Shown piece by piece: positions 10,109 to 23,099 of a stretch of DNA of 64,000 bases. The position numbers and the translations under genes were made by a program. The stretch is taken from NCBI GenBank assembly GCA_022559985.1, contig JAFJTR010000007.1, positions 558,001-622,000 on the forward strand, written 5' to 3'. Under the pieces are notes generated by a model. That model was not told the DNA's origin. It ran no database searches and saw only the letters and a list, made by a program, of their open reading frames with translations. This DNA is from Parastagonospora avenae f. sp. tritici 18332-5. Taxonomy: Eukaryota > Ascomycota > Dothideomycetes > Pleosporales > Phaeosphaeriaceae. Numbering within the stretch: the first letter of the stretch is position 1; each line of letters begins with the position of its first letter.

Positions 10109-10426
10109 ATGGCCGGCGCTCAAGTAATCGTCGCTTACCCACGCAACGAAAATTCCACTTTCAACAAGGAATACTACCTCTCAACACACATGCCTCTTGT
10201 CGCGAAGTACTGGAAGAGGCATGGCCTCAAGTCATACGCCGTGACTGAGCTCCAGGCCGACGCGCCGTACAGTTACTCTGTTGTCATGGAGTTTGAAAGC
10301 TACGAGGGCTGGGGAGCGGCTGGCGCCGACGCCAACACCAAGGAAGTTATGGAGGACATCAAGAACTTCAGCAACGAGCAGCCGGTCTTGCTCCACGGAA
10401 ACGTCATTGGTCGAGAGACTGTTTAG
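10109..10426 (+). CDS. EthD-domain protein
   Basis: Single exon, 105 residues. The sequence follows the EthD ferredoxin-like family: a first strand (QVIVAYPRN), then the conserved H-MPLV segment (YYLSTHMPLVAKYWKRHGL) and a C-terminal MEDIKNFSNEQPVLLHGNV. EthD-type proteins occur as small accessory enzymes or dehydratase-like proteins in fungal catabolic and polyketide clusters. The actual reaction is unknown here. Its place between the monooxygenase and the acyl-CoA ligase, on the same strand, suggests a shared pathway. Confidence 0.8.
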   Translation: MAGAQVIVAYPRNENSTFNKEYYLSTHMPLVAKYWKRHGLKSYAVTELQADAPYSYSVVMEFESYEGWGAAGADANTKEVMEDIKNFSNEQPVLLHGNVIGRETV

Positions 10427-10689
10427 GACTTGATGGATTGGTGATGGTGCTGACGATGCGGGATGTGGTGGACGCGGGGTACTGGAGGGGTACGGTAGCT
10501 TCTTTCCCGAGGTAACTTCGGATGGGAAGCTGCATGTTCGAACTAGGAATTGATGACAGCGCCACATCGACTCGGTAGGAAAATGCACATCTCCGTCAAA
10601 TTGCGTATCACGCATTCCTGGTCTCGCACCCGCCTGACCTTGTATATTCTATTGCTCCGGTGACATCCGCAAACTTGAGTCCTATCATC

Positions 10690-12548
10690 ATGCCGTTTTT
10701 GGCCGAGGAGCATATTAGCATTCCGAATCAAGATCTTCTATCATGGATGTTTGGTGAACAGACTTATGATCAAGATGCACCTGTGAGTGATTGATTGTGT
10801 GGCATCGGTACAATCGCATCTGACTATTGCAGATTTACATTGATGCTGCAGATCCGGAACGTACCATATCATCAGGTCAAGCCAGAGACATCACAAGGAG
10901 ACTATGTGCTGGCTTCAAGTCGATAGGCCTTAAAAGCGGTGACTGCGTTTGCATGCTCTCTTTCAATGATGTGAGCGTCTTTTGGAAACGGACGCACCAG
11001 TCACCTCGTCAGCCAAACTGACAAAGTCAGATATATTACTCTATGGCCTTCCTAGGCATACTCTCCTTCGGAGGAATTTTTGCAGGCGTGAACCCTAGCC
11101 ATACACCATATGAACTCACACACGCATTCCAGACAGCACGAGTCAAAGCTTTGATCGTAGAGCCTGAACTACTCCCGAATGCTCTTAAAGCCGCGGCACA
11201 AGCTGGCATCCCGCGCTCGCACATATTCGTCTTTGACCATCACACTCTCGTCGCGGTACCATGGCATGCTAGTGAGGTATGGGGAGAAGGTCTTGGCAGT
11301 GAAGAGAGATGGGGTGGGTGCCGAAGCTGGAGGCATTTGATGGGCCACGGAGAGAGCGAATGGGACCGATGGGACGACGGAAGTAGAAGTAAAGAGACGG
11401 TAGCCGCAAGACTGTTCAGTAGTGGAACAACTGGTATGCCAAAAGCAGTCGAGATGACGCACTACAACTTCATTGCACAACATACCATGGTGCTTGAGTG
11501 GAAGTCTCGAGACTACGAGGTGGGTGGATTCTATTCAACTTATCTGGTACGACTCGCTGATATTGCACAGGTCAAGAGGTTGCTCTGCACCCCAATGTTC
11601 CACGTGAGCAACATACCCAGAGCTCACACAAGTCCGCTCCGCAGTGGCATGAAAACCTACGTCATGCGCAGGTTTGAACTCGAGTCTTGGATGCGAAACG
11701 TCGAACGCTTTGAGATCACTGAGGCCAGCATGGTACCACCAATGGTGATTCAAGTGATCAACTCGCCGCTCACAAAGAAGTACTCCCTAGCCTCGATCCG
11801 CAACTCGTGGGTAGGCGCGGCGCCACTTGCTGCCGAGCCTCAGGCTCGCTACAAGGCGCTACTGCGGCCCGATACGCCTTTCAATCAGGTCTGGGGAATG
11901 AGTGAGACTAGCTGTATTGCTACCATGGTGCATTATCCCGAGCATGACCCAACTGGATCCGTCGGAAGGTTTCTGCCAAACCTTGACGCCAAGCTTGTCG
12001 ATGATGAGGGCAACGATATCACAGCTTATGATGTACCAGGCGAACTGTGCGTGCGTGGACCGCTGATAGTGAAAGGATACTTCAATAACCCAGAATCGAA
12101 TCGTTTAGCATGGGATGGTGATGGCTACTTCCATACAGGAGATGTGGCGTTGCGTCGAAAAGTGAATGGATTATGGTACATTGTGGATCGCAAGAAAGAG
12201 CTCATCAAAGTGCGAGGGTTTCAAGTTGCGCCGGCAGAGCTGGAAGGTGTCTTATTATCGCATCCGCAGATCAGCGATGTAGCAGTCATTGGCATTCCTG
12301 CTGGTGGCGCAAAAGCGAATGCAGGTGACCAGGGCACTGAGCTACCACGTGCCTATATTGTCCGGAAACCGGGAAGTCAAATAAAGGAAGCCGAAGTCCA
12401 AGCATACATGAAAGAGAGACTGGCTGGCTACAAACAGCTGGTCGGTGGCGTCAAGTTCGTCGATGCCATACCGAAGAATGCTTCTGGCAAGATATTGAAG
12501 AAGGACTTGAAGGTAATAGCTAAGGCAGAAATGAGTTCCAAATTGTAG
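10690..12548 (+). CDS. peroxisomal acyl-CoA ligase (4-coumarate-CoA ligase-like)
   Basis: Exons 10690-10782, 10833-10970, 11031-11519 and 11571-12548 encode 565 residues of the AMP-binding superfamily. The P-loop-like signature FSSGTTGMPKAVEMTH is present, with the adenylate motifs WGMSET, HTGDVA and VDRKKELIKVRGFQVAPAE, and the catalytic lysine region NASGKILKKDL. The protein ends in SKL, a canonical PTS1 signal, so import into peroxisomes is expected. The third intron (11520-11570, 51 nt) leaves an open frame if retained; I call it an intron because removing it restores the conserved YEVKRLLCTPMFHV. It probably activates a carboxylic acid to its CoA thioester. It is convergent with the hydrolase gene, whose stop lies only 29 bp away. 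Confidence 0.92.
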
Positions 12549-12577
12549 AACAAAAGCTTTACTTTCGCGATATCAAA

Positions 12578-13580
12578 TCACTCTAGAAAGTCCAATATCA
12601 GATCGTTGAACGCATCAGGCTTCTCCCAATAGCACCAGTGTCCCCCCCACTCCACAGCCACACCTTTTGCAAGTCCGTCCTCCTTCCCACCATTCACTAA
12701 ATCTACCACCTTGAGTGGTCCAGCAGCAGGGAAGCACCCACTTCGCGTGCTCGCAACCACCAACACTTGCGTTCGACTTCCGCTCTCAGGCCCAAAGCTC
12801 TGCGCAATGGCGTCTCGCCAGTCCAGCGATGTGTGATCACTCATCAGTTTACCATACCACCTTCCATCGCCCTTCATTGCCTCTTCGAGGAAAAACTCTT
12901 CGTCTTCTACCCACTCCTTGGAGCCAATGGTAGGGTCTCCAGGTTGAGGATGCGACCTGTACCCCAGGCATGCGGAAATTGTGCCGATATGCGCAGCCTT
13001 GGGTCCGAACTCCAGAAGGTGTTGAATGCGATCCAGGGCTTCCGCGCTGTTACACCCACGATTGCCAAACTCTTTTCCCCAGTCGGACGTGTAGTTTTGC
13101 AGAGGTGCTTGGTCAACAAAGACGAGTTTCTTGAATGTGGAAGTGGTGAAGAGCTCAGCATATGACCTAGTTGGGGTCAAGTATACCCAATAAAGATACT
13201 TCAAGGTGGCTTACCAGAGGATTGCGGCACCAAGACTTGTACCGATTGCGGACACTTCGCCCTCTGCGAATTTGAGGTGCTCGATAAGATTCTTCAAATC
13301 CATTGCAAGACGCGAGACATGGTACCCAGCCCTGGGCTTACCAGACGCGCCATGTCCGCGCAGATCGGGTATGACAACATAGTAGTCCTTTGATAATACA
13401 GGTACGTTGCGCGTGAAGACCGCGCTTGATCCCGTGAAGCCGTGGAGCTGGCATCGGGGCTTAGCGTTGAGACACAACTCCAAGTCGTCACGCACTTACG
13501 AGTATCAGTGGCGGAGATGATGCTGAGCCATGGGTTGAGTACTGCAGTTGAATGCCATCATTAGCCGTCAGTTCAGGCAT
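12578..13580 (-). CDS. alpha/beta hydrolase
   Basis: Exons 13580-13500, 13447-13215 and 13166-12578 encode 300 residues. The first splice restores PPLILLHGFTGSS, the oxyanion HG motif. The nucleophile elbow is GTSLGA (G-x-S-x-G) in EVSAIGTSLGAAILW. VIPDLRGHGASGKP is the usual conserved strand-turn, and the C-terminal GGHWCYWEKPDAF supplies the likely catalytic His. It may cleave an ester or lactone. Its position beside a Baeyer-Villiger monooxygenase and an acyl-CoA ligase fits ester hydrolysis after oxygen insertion, but the substrate is not known. Confidence 0.87.
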
Positions 13581-13976
13581 GATTGGATTTGTGTTGAGAG
13601 ATGTGTAGATGTTATGGTGTTCGTCATCGTTGATTTCGGACCCCACTTCGGCAGGATCTTCCCTATTGCTGCCTCCAGACTTGTACACTCGCGTCGATGA
13701 TTTGCATTTCTACAACTCTTGGGTCTTGTAACCGAATCTTAAACAGTACGATCGTGAGCGAGGCAATACAGTCATCATGAACAGCCTCGATTCATCCATC
13801 GGGCATGGTCAGTTCGGCATTCCCCACAAGGTGGTATACTTGTCAATGTCGCCGAAGTGACACATGTGTATTGTACATTAGCGCGAATAGCATCAAGACC
13901 AATAGATATACCGCGCGCATCGACAGATAACATCCAGATACATCGGTCGTCGTGGTCCTTGACGCACTAGCGCTCT
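13581..13976. other. intergenic spacer
   Basis: About 400 bp of promoter for the hydrolase and 3' flank of the next gene; nothing else recognised. Confidence 0.5.
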
Positions 13977-15729
13977 TCAGTCTTCCTCAAGCGACAACTC
14001 TTCTTGGAGATCTCCCATACCGCCCCACTCTTGCTTACCGCGAAATTCATATACATCATCACCAACCAGTCCTTCGCCTTTAGGACGTCTTACTTGTAGT
14101 TTGCCAAACATCAAGTACGGTTGCCACCGATCCGATCGACCAGTGCGTACAATATGCAATGTAAGCCGCTCCAACGGTCGTATCTGCGCGCGCGATACGT
14201 CCTCCATGATCTTGACGGCGGCTTTTCTGGATCCTTCTATGTCGAGTTCCGGTGCGGGTCTTGTTCCCATAGCATCTTGTGTTAACTCTGCAGAGTAGTC
14301 GCTGGCTTCATCAGGAAGATGTAGGAACAAGTCAAGCTTTTCAAGTCGCATGCTGGAAATGAGCTCCAAAGACTTTTCGCGCGATTCCCATGAGACGTCC
14401 CAACCCAACCGCTTGAGTGACGGAAATTTCCTTACGAGTTTTTTCAGTCGACTGACCTCAAGGTGCACTAGGTTATCCTGTCAGAGTACGCAGTCAGTGT
14501 ATGTCTCATATGCAGTTCGTACATTTAGTTACGTACCCATGTTCCAAAGTCTCCTCTAAGTATCACTGTCTCCAAGGTTTCCTTATGCTGCTTGATTGCC
14601 GGCCAAAGCGCATCCATATTTGATGCGGAATGATCAATATCGAGTGATTCTAGCGCCCTGACAGACTTGATGAATTTAGACGCTGCTTCGCCATTTGTTC
14701 CGCGTGGGATACCGAACCGAAGGCTCTTGAGCTCCGGTAACAGCCCAGAAAAAACAGTGAAGAAAGCAGTAGGCATATCGCTTGCAAAGTTCAGTGTGCG
14801 CAGCTTCGACCAATCCGTCGAATCCCGGAGCATCTTGCAGTGCTCTGTATCCCATTGATAGCTAGACCGGCCATAGTGTCGCACTTCATAGAGCATGAAC
14901 TCCTCTAAAGCAGGGAAACGTGTCTCAGGCGATATGTCGAATCGCATCAAATTTTGGGGCTCGGTGTCGTTTAGGACCTTGATGCCATAGTATTCATTGC
15001 CATCCTTTTGGCTTTGGATTCTCAGCCGACGAAGGTTTCCACCGGCTGCAATGGCGCGAGTCAACTTGGGCCATTCGGAGCGACTGGGCTTATCCGCTGC
15101 GTGGCCTTGGAAGAAGATATTGTATGTTAGGTTCCTTAAGAGCGGAGATGATAGGAGTTTCTCATCCATCTGGCGATGTCTGACATCTCTGGCATGCTCC
15201 CGATTAAGGACGTGTACCGATAATTCGAGCTTGGGCCAAGTTGCATGAAGCTTATCGAGAACAACTTGCGAGATGTGGACAGTAGTTTCCCAACTGTTCA
15301 TATTAGCTGCTGTCGTGTGTGCAATATCGATATAGTTCACCTTAGTTTACGCAAGATTCCACATTGCGAGATCTTTGTCAAGATCATCATCAGATCTTCT
15401 GTAGGCACATCGTCCTTGACTGTGATACCGCGCACATGTCTTGCGACGCTACACTGTTCCTCCTCACGGAACAGCTCGACGAGATGTTTATATTTCTGTG
15501 CTGTCTTGCTCTTATCTTCTCCTCTTTTAAGCACGATGTCCCGGTAAATGAGTGGCACTGCAGCTTGTCGCAAGCTCTGCGATGACCGACTCAGTGCAGA
15601 AACTGAAGCCCGAGAAAAGCTAACAGTTTCAGCAGCTATGAGATGTTGAACATCTTCTGCAATACTATTGAGACGTATAGGATCAGCGGTCGCATGCTGG
15701 ATGTCCGCTGGGGCACTCTGATCGTCCAT
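13977..15729 (-). CDS. F-box-like protein with C-terminal leucine-rich region
   Basis: Proposed exons 15729-15351, 15306-14537 and 14477-13977 give 549 residues. The second intron (GTACGT...ACAG) is strong and joins FGTW to DNLVHLEV. The first intron (44 nt) is less certain. The N-terminal part (IRLNSIAEDVQHLI...ASVSALSRSSQSLRQAA) has the leucine and hydrophobic pattern of fungal F-box-like domains, followed by LRR-like segments (LLRNLTYNIF, LPELKSLRF, LKRLGWDVS). It may recruit targets to an SCF ubiquitin ligase, but most fungal members are uncharacterised. An upstream in-frame ATG at 15816 would add a hydrophobic leader. Confidence 0.6.
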
Positions 15730-16355
15730 CGTTTCTAACTTTGCCGTGCTTGCCAGGATAATCAGATATGATGATAGGAAGTAGAGGTAAAGCGTGGTAT
15801 ATATCGAAGGCATCATGTACTTCGCTCGACTTTGAAATGTTCTGGCAATATGTATTCCGCGAGCGTCGGGCTGTGAACGTGGGGCGCCTTCGAGGCTGTT
15901 TCAGGATGTGGCTGTGCGAGTAATTCGTGCAGGGGTCTGCCAGGCTGCACGAAATTTGACTCCTCAGGGCACAACACTTCTTTGCGCATCAAATCTAGTT
16001 TGTTTGGTTCCGCAGTTTTCATGCTTGCTCAGCCACTTGGAGTAGATGTTAAAGGCCGCAAGCTGAAAGCTAGAGGGGTGTGTGCACAGCCACTGAGCCC
16101 CAACTGCTGTCCTCGTGAGGCAACACACTTCTCGCGAACGGGAGATCTTTAGTGTAATGTAAGTTGTTCCACAGTAGCACGCTTATGCGTGCAAAGCAGA
16201 TCAATTTGGAACATCTGCACATTGGAAAATGGATTGATGTGAGGAAATGTAGTTGCATGAAAATTGGAAATGGGTATTGAACGCTAAAACTCAGAATTAC
16301 CTCCCTGACTCATTATACAAAACGTACTATACATCTATGCGAGTCCACAACCTCT
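15730..16355. other. intergenic spacer
   Basis: About 620 bp between two minus-strand genes; short open frames only, none supported. Confidence 0.5.
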
Positions 16356-19300
16356 TTAAGCCTTGTCTTTCGCCGATCTCGCATCGTCATTGTCGACGAC
16401 AACGATTGTGGGAGCGACACCCGCCTCTCCAGCTTCTGCGTTGCTTTGCTCGTTGTTCTTGTTCTTCTTGAAAAGCCCGGCAACCTTTGAGCAACCCCGG
16501 CAGCACAGCCTGTATGCGAGAACAAATGGCTTGCAAGCGTGCCCAGCAATGACTGCAAACCACGCGTCGGGGAAGTATCGGATGCCAATGGCCCAAGGAA
16601 TACACACAAATCCGGTAACGATCGAGACGGCCCATTGAACACCGTCAAGACCACCAGATTTGATCTGGAAGGGGCGTCCCCCAACGTGAATCTAATGGAA
16701 GTGTTAGTGTTCGTAATACTGACGTATGGCTGTGACTGTACTTACGATAGCTACTTGCAGGCCGATAATGAGGAAAACAATGGCGATGAAGAAGTAGTTG
16801 CGGAGAATGCCTTCGAGAACGTTGAGCTTGTTATCTAGACGCCTGTTGTTGAAGATATTGAAGATCTGCATCCACACGAAGCTGTTGAATATAACTGTGT
16901 CCAGCTCAAGTTGCATGTTGGGATCCGAAAGATCGTAGCCAAGAATGTCGCCACCGGCGAAGTAGAGGACAAAGATGACGGTGAGCTTGTATATGTTTTG
17001 CCCCATGATCTGCTTCCACATCGTGATGGTGATGAGCGGCTTGTCCTTGCCCTGAGGTGGGCGGTCCAAAATCTTCTCCGTTGGTGGGTCTGTGGCAAGT
17101 GCGAGGGCGGCGAAAGTGTCCATGATCAAGTTGACCCAGAGCAGCTGGACTGCACCAAGCGCAGGCTTCATCTTCTCGCTGTAGACAGCGGTAACAAAGG
17201 CCAGGATGACAGCAGTGATGTTGACGGTAATTTGAAACTAAGTTGGGTTAGCATCGATGTTGTGAAGGATTAGTGGATGAATCAAACTTACTTGAAGGAA
17301 CTTCTGGACAGCGTCATTGACAGCACGACCCCACATAAGGGCAGTGATGATGGATGCGAAATTGTCGTCCATGAGAATGATAGATGATGCCTCCTTAGCA
17401 ACCTCAGTACCAGAAATACCCATAGAGAAGCCAATATTTGCGGCCTTGAGAGCAGGCGCGTCATTCGTGCCGTCACCAGTAACAGCCACGATTTGACCCA
17501 TAGACTTGAGGCGGGTGACAAGGATTCTCTTGTCTTCAGGTGATGATCGCGCCAAGACTTGAAGACGCGGCAAAACCTCATCCATCTCTGCTTCAGACAG
17601 TTTGCGGAACTCAGGACCCTCCATGACGATGCCACCTTCAGTATAAATCTTACACTCAGTAGCGATGGCACGCGCCGTCTGCATATTATCACCAGTGACC
17701 ATGCGGACCGTAACTCCGGCACCTTGTGCTTTTCGAACAGCCTCTGGCACACCAGGACGGACGGGGTCTTGAATACCGACTATGCCGAGGAAGTTGAGGT
17801 CATGGAGCAAGGAGCTGAAGTCAACACTACCGCCTTCCGTGTAGCTGGCGTGCGCTGGCGGCCATTGCTCATAGTCTTGGTATACGAGACCGATAGTTCG
17901 CAGTGACTTGTTAGCGTACTCATTGATTGTGTCGGTCAGAGACTGTCGGTCGGCATCGGAAAGAGACTGAGTCTCAAGAGTGGCAAAGTCCGCCATGGAG
18001 CATGCGAAGCCCAGAAGGATCTCTGAAGCACCTTTGACAACAAGTCGGTATTCCCCAGACTTAAGTTTGATGACAGCTCCCATACATTTCTTGCCAGAGT
18101 CGAATGGGAACATATGAGCGACTTGTTCGTGTGCACGTGTCTCGGCGAGCGACAACAATCCGAGGTGCTCCTGAGCGAGCTGAAGTAGGGCGGTCTCAGT
18201 CTTGGAGCCAATGAAGACTTGCCTTCCCTCTTCCTCTCCTTCAAAAGCAGTTGAGTTAATCGCGATGGATTGGATGAGCATTTCCTTGGCAGCGGGTGTG
18301 ATTGTAGAGGCCCAAGAAGAAATGGGCTGAGCCTTGTCGGACTGCGCGTCGGCATGGACGAAGCTGGTGGAGCCGAATGTGCCGGCCACAACCGTCATCT
18401 TGTTGGTTGTCTGCGCATGTGTTAGCGAAAAGAACAAGGATATGGTTGTAGGATAGACTTACAAGAGTTCCAGTCTTGTCGGAGCAAATAGCTGTAGCAT
18501 TTCCCATTGTCTCGCATGAACGAAGCACACGGACAAGGTTGTTTTCCTTCAACATCTTCGTCGTCGCGAAAGCTAACGCCAACGTAACGGCCAACGGGAG
18601 ACCTTCTGGAACTGCGACAACAATGATGGTTACGGCGACGATGAGGATGTCCATGAAAGCTGAACCCTTTGCGGTAGGCGTACGAGTATCACCGGACAGG
18701 CCGGCAACGAAGCGGAACACCAGTACGAAGAACAGAATACCAGATGCAGTAGTTCCAATTTTGGCGATGTCCATAGCGAGACGACCGAGCTTCTCTTGGA
18801 GGGGTGTTGGGTCGATATCAGCACGGACAGACATCATGATCTGACCAAAGCTAGAGTGAACTCCAACAGAGGTGGCCATGAAGGTACCAACGCCTTCGAG
18901 CACTTTGCTTCCAGAGATGATAAAGGGATCGAGGTTCTTGACGGATTGACCAGACTCGAGTGCCTTCATGACAGCGGCGCCAGGAGTTTTGCGAATGGCA
19001 TCAGACTCGCCAGTTGCAGAAGATTCGTCACACTTGACGTCGGAGCCATCGACGAAGACACCGTCCACTGGTATAACATCTCCGGGCTCCAAGTGTATAA
19101 TGTCGCCGGCGAGCACCTCGTAGATACTGATCATGACAATCCTGCCGGAACGTGTGACTTTGATCTCTCTTTGCTCCTTCTTAGCGTTGAGGCGCGCAAA
19201 TGCTTGTTCCTTCTGCCAGTCGTTGATAGCCGTAACGAGAACCACGATGATGATGGCAATACAAATCGCGAGACCTTCTACCCAGTCGACAGGGGTGGGG

Positions 19301-19944
19301 GAACCAGGAGGATGCTCTGCACCAAAAGTCTCATACAAACCGAGCGCTAATGATATAGCAGCAGCGACTGTAAGGACGATCAAGACCGTATCGTTGTAAG
19401 CGTTCCAAATCAACCTCCAGAGGGGTGTGACCTTTTTCGCTGGAAGGACATTTCGACCGTGTATCCGTATCCGATCATCAAATGGCTTCCCTTCACCGGC
19501 TGGCCGATTTGTGTCCTTTTCTTTTGGTGTGAGCTGTTGGCTTGTCGCTTCGTCAAAAGAAATATGTCGAGGCACTGCGGATTCGTCCACGCTCAGACCG
19601 CTCTGTAGATCGGTCTGTAAGCCAGCAGCGATGCCTTGAACGCCGCCCAGAGCTTGAAATGTGACAAGTGACTTTGGGTTGAGCAGCTTGTTGAGTTGCT
19701 TTGGTACAAAAGCGAAGGGGTTGTTGGTAGCTTCGGCATCGGTATCCTCACGGAGCTCCCGTCGCGTTTGATTTACGTCCACATCTCCTACGAATGTAGA
19801 AACATCGCTAGTAGACGCAGCGCTCGGTGATGTCGGAGTCAGGAATGGATTTGACTTTGTCGATGTAAGAGTTTCCGCTTCGCTGAGGGCCCGTTGCCGG
19901 GTGTTGACTTGTAGCTCAGGAGGGGCTAATTTGCCCGCCTCCAT
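16356..19944 (-). CDS. PMC1: P2B-type Ca2+-transporting ATPase, vacuolar PMC1-like
   Basis: Four exons (19944-18463, 18410-17292, 17237-16746, 16691-16356) give 1142 residues. P-type ATPase hallmarks are all present: SATGESD (actuator), PEGLP in the fourth membrane helix, the phosphorylated Asp in CSDKTGTLTTNKMTVV (restored by splicing), KGASE, and TGDGTNDAP (hinge). Helices are predicted at the N-terminal third and the C-terminal third, as in the family. The N-terminal 140 residues are polar and Ser/Thr-rich; the C-terminal tail is short and basic to acidic. The PMC1 group pumps cytosolic calcium into vacuoles. Assignment to PMC1 rather than another P2B paralogue is by resemblance. Confidence 0.92.
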
Positions 19945-21229
19945 TTTGTTGTTAGAGTCCTGGATGGTTGCGGGAACGTGTAGTGGTAAAGATGAGGATT
20001 GTATGAGATGTAGAGGACTCGAGGTAGAGTGCGATTACACGTGATGAGATGTTGATGAAGGATGACAAGGGCAAAGGGCGCCTCCTCAAACTCCATATAC
20101 CAATCCCCGCGGGGCTGTGTATATTTGCCTTGTCTGGAGCATCGGTCTTGGTGCGTCATTTCCAGTCTGGCCGAAGCTGAGACGTCCCTCTGCCAATGCT
20201 TTGCTGGGCGCTCCGCCCGCCGCCCAGGCTTCAAACTTCAGACTGCAATCGTGACATGTCCGCCTTGGTCGAACCTACCAGATCTCATCGATATCGCCAT
20301 CGGCCCTTTGTCGCATCGATCTACGCGCCTTTCCCAACGGCTACAGTGAAGAACGCGGGCGTGGTCGTGGCAAACGACATTCAGTGGTGGGTTTGCCCAG
20401 GAGACAAGCAGACCGGCGTATCTTGGACGGGGGCAGTGCAAAACTTGGAATTCGTCACACCAAGCACGGGGCGTCCATGCCTGAGGATCTATGAAGTCTG
20501 TATCAAAGGGAGATTAGATAGAATCTATCAGAGAAGGAATCTAGTGATTGCGACGACGATGTCCAGCGCGTCGAAGCGAAGGCGAAAGCTGGACTAGGCT
20601 TTGAGCCAAGGAGTGACCTAAGCCATGCGCCACATTGCTTCGCCACATACTAGTCTTAATCCGGAGGATCCGTCTCATGTGACTTCTTTCACGCCACAGG
20701 ACGCGTCCAATGAACATACGTAGTAGCCTGGACGTCGCGGCATGCTACTGGTGCTCTCTTACTCCGGTAGGCTTCAGAAGACCTATGGCCTAGGTGGATG
20801 CGGAATGTGAAGCATGGTGTCTGGATGCTGCGTCTCATGAGCAAGCGTCGTAATGTTGCCGCAGCCTCATACTCGGCTTCCTAGATGGCTTCTTGGACGA
20901 TGAGGCAATCGTTCAGACCGGCCGATCACCACTTTGCGGCTGTGTAGAAACGAGGTCTTCTCACGCTACGCATCAGGCTGTGAAACCCCGGATGAGCCTT
21001 CGTCAGATCTGACCATGAGCAACGAACACCCCAACCTTGAAAGCAGTGCTTTAGAAACCAGTCGGCATTTTTTGTCTTGCTTCTCTCAGCGTAACTGCTT
21101 TCGAAACTGGAATGCTATGTTTTTCTCTGCATCCCACGGTCTTCTTCTTATACGACTGATGGATTTGGAGATCCCAGGTCTCTCACTCTTTTCCAATTCC
21201 ACTACATCGTGTCGAATACGAAGGGACTG

Positions 21230-21370
21230 ACTCGGGCGCAACAGATGGGGTGCTCTACCGGTGTAACCTGAGGCTATACGCAGTTTCTAGCTGTCGTTGA
21301 TCAAAGCCTAGCGATGCTGCGTACAGCTTCAGGCGGTCGGATGCCCCTGCTCACTTCCCATCATAGTTCA
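21230..21370 (+). repeat. diverged interspersed repeat, copy A
   Basis: This segment aligns almost without gaps to 23100-23276 in the same orientation. Shared blocks include CTCGGGC, GGTGT...TGAGGCT, AGCTTC and GGATGCCC. In the best 61 bases I count roughly 70 percent identity, and most differences are transitions. Confidence 0.5.
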
Positions 21371-23099
21371 CTCCCCGCAGTGCCTCTCAGTCAGCCTTGT
21401 ACCGCATCTCGGGTTACCAAGACGACCGAGAAGAAGTTTGAATAAGCCGAGTTCTTGGGCGTACGAAACCTCGAAACCAGAGAGCTATGCAACGATTTGA
21501 GGCAATTTTGACCAGCCAATATGGATAGTAAAGTGCTCAATCTACAGAGCTGGTAGAGCCGGTTCAGTCAGCCTTGCAGCAGGGATGCGACTGTTTGCGT
21601 TTCCAGCTTTCGCCGAAAGTCTATGTGCGGTGGTGATCCGCCGAAGTAGTCGGCGGCCAAAGCGACCGGATCAACGGAGACAGAGCTGCCATCTGCAAGG
21701 CGGGTGTGGTATGGCTATTGAACCCAGTGATAAAGCGCGATATTCAAACCTGTGTTGTTTCGTCCACGAAACTGAAGAGTGATATCGAGATTTCGTGAGG
21801 AGATGAAATATTGGCCATTACGACATGGGGGGTTGGGTGTCTAGCCTAGTTCGGCGGCAGCAACAGCCCACCAATGTCGCAGCCTCGCATAGCCAAAACC
21901 AACTCCTTGCCTCCAAACTTGTACAGATCTGATGCCAACGTCCAGAAATGCCGGAACATCATGTCTTCAAACCTCCCGAGGTCACCGATCATTGGGAAGC
22001 GCTGCTAATTGATAAGTTATCTATACTGAAACAGCGTGCAACTGAAGCAACGAGAAGATATTCAAAGATGTTCTGCGATCGGACCACAACTCATCACTAT
22101 GGAAAAAATAATCTGTGAAAATTCGTGAGTAACAGTGTGTTCCTCTCCCGACTGTTAGTGTCTACACTATAGCCTCAGGACCTTTGGAGCTCATCAAGCC
22201 GCCCATAGTCTGTAGACATGGCGACCTGGTTACACAGCCCTAGACTAAGCGCTAGGATCCGTTCATGCTCAGGTGTCGTCTACTCACCCGCCCAGACCGG
22301 AGTGCACTTTGATGATGAATCATCCCAAGCTGCCAAGATGGTGTGCTTACTGCTGGCCGCCTGCAATTCAGTCACCATACCACCCATCTAGTCGCGCGGG
22401 CAAAGCACGTCTCATCTTACAGGCCTAGTCTAGACATTGAGTTCGCAGTCGGGATCGCAATCCTTTGATAGGTTATGGTCAGCACGTCAGATAAGCACAC
22501 CATCCACCCGTGAGCTGCTGCGCCCCTAAGCTACGCACTCGTACACTTTGCGCCCTTCATTCGGTTAGAGTTCTCCGTGGCAGATATGCCTCGGGGCGAA
22601 GGAGCGTTCCTGATGGTCTTCATATTGGCAAATTTGCGCCTTCGAGTTATGCTAAATTTTTTATTCGGGTCAAATCCCGTCCGCGGCTATGGCAGCATTT
22701 GCCCATGCTCGTGCTTGGAACCATCTACGAGCATACAGTTGCTGAAGATTAGCATAGATGCAGCATTATCGCAGTGTCCTTGAACAGTAAGCGTTATTAC
22801 GAATTAGTTGCCATAGAACGGCTTTCGGGCATCACCATTGCACTCATAACCTCGCTACTAAGGCCGAAGGAGGCTCTCGGGAAATGCCAGGAGCTTCTAC
22901 GCCACGAAGATCAGTACGCTTACTTACGTTGCTTGAACATCACCGGGACTCGTTGGACAAGACATCTACCAGATATCATTACTGTCAGTAGCACTAGTAT
23001 GTAAGTGGAATCATGTCCGTATTAGTGCTACGGAGTGTGAGAAATTTATGGTACATGAAGCCACACGCTAAGCCTCTATAATCTTAGATCAGATGGTCG

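Noticed and set aside
22650..22700. Possible tRNA T-arm (CGGGTCAAATCCCG)
   Set aside because: The loop is one base short and no acceptor or anticodon stems fit around it. I found no other tRNA or rRNA signal in the window.
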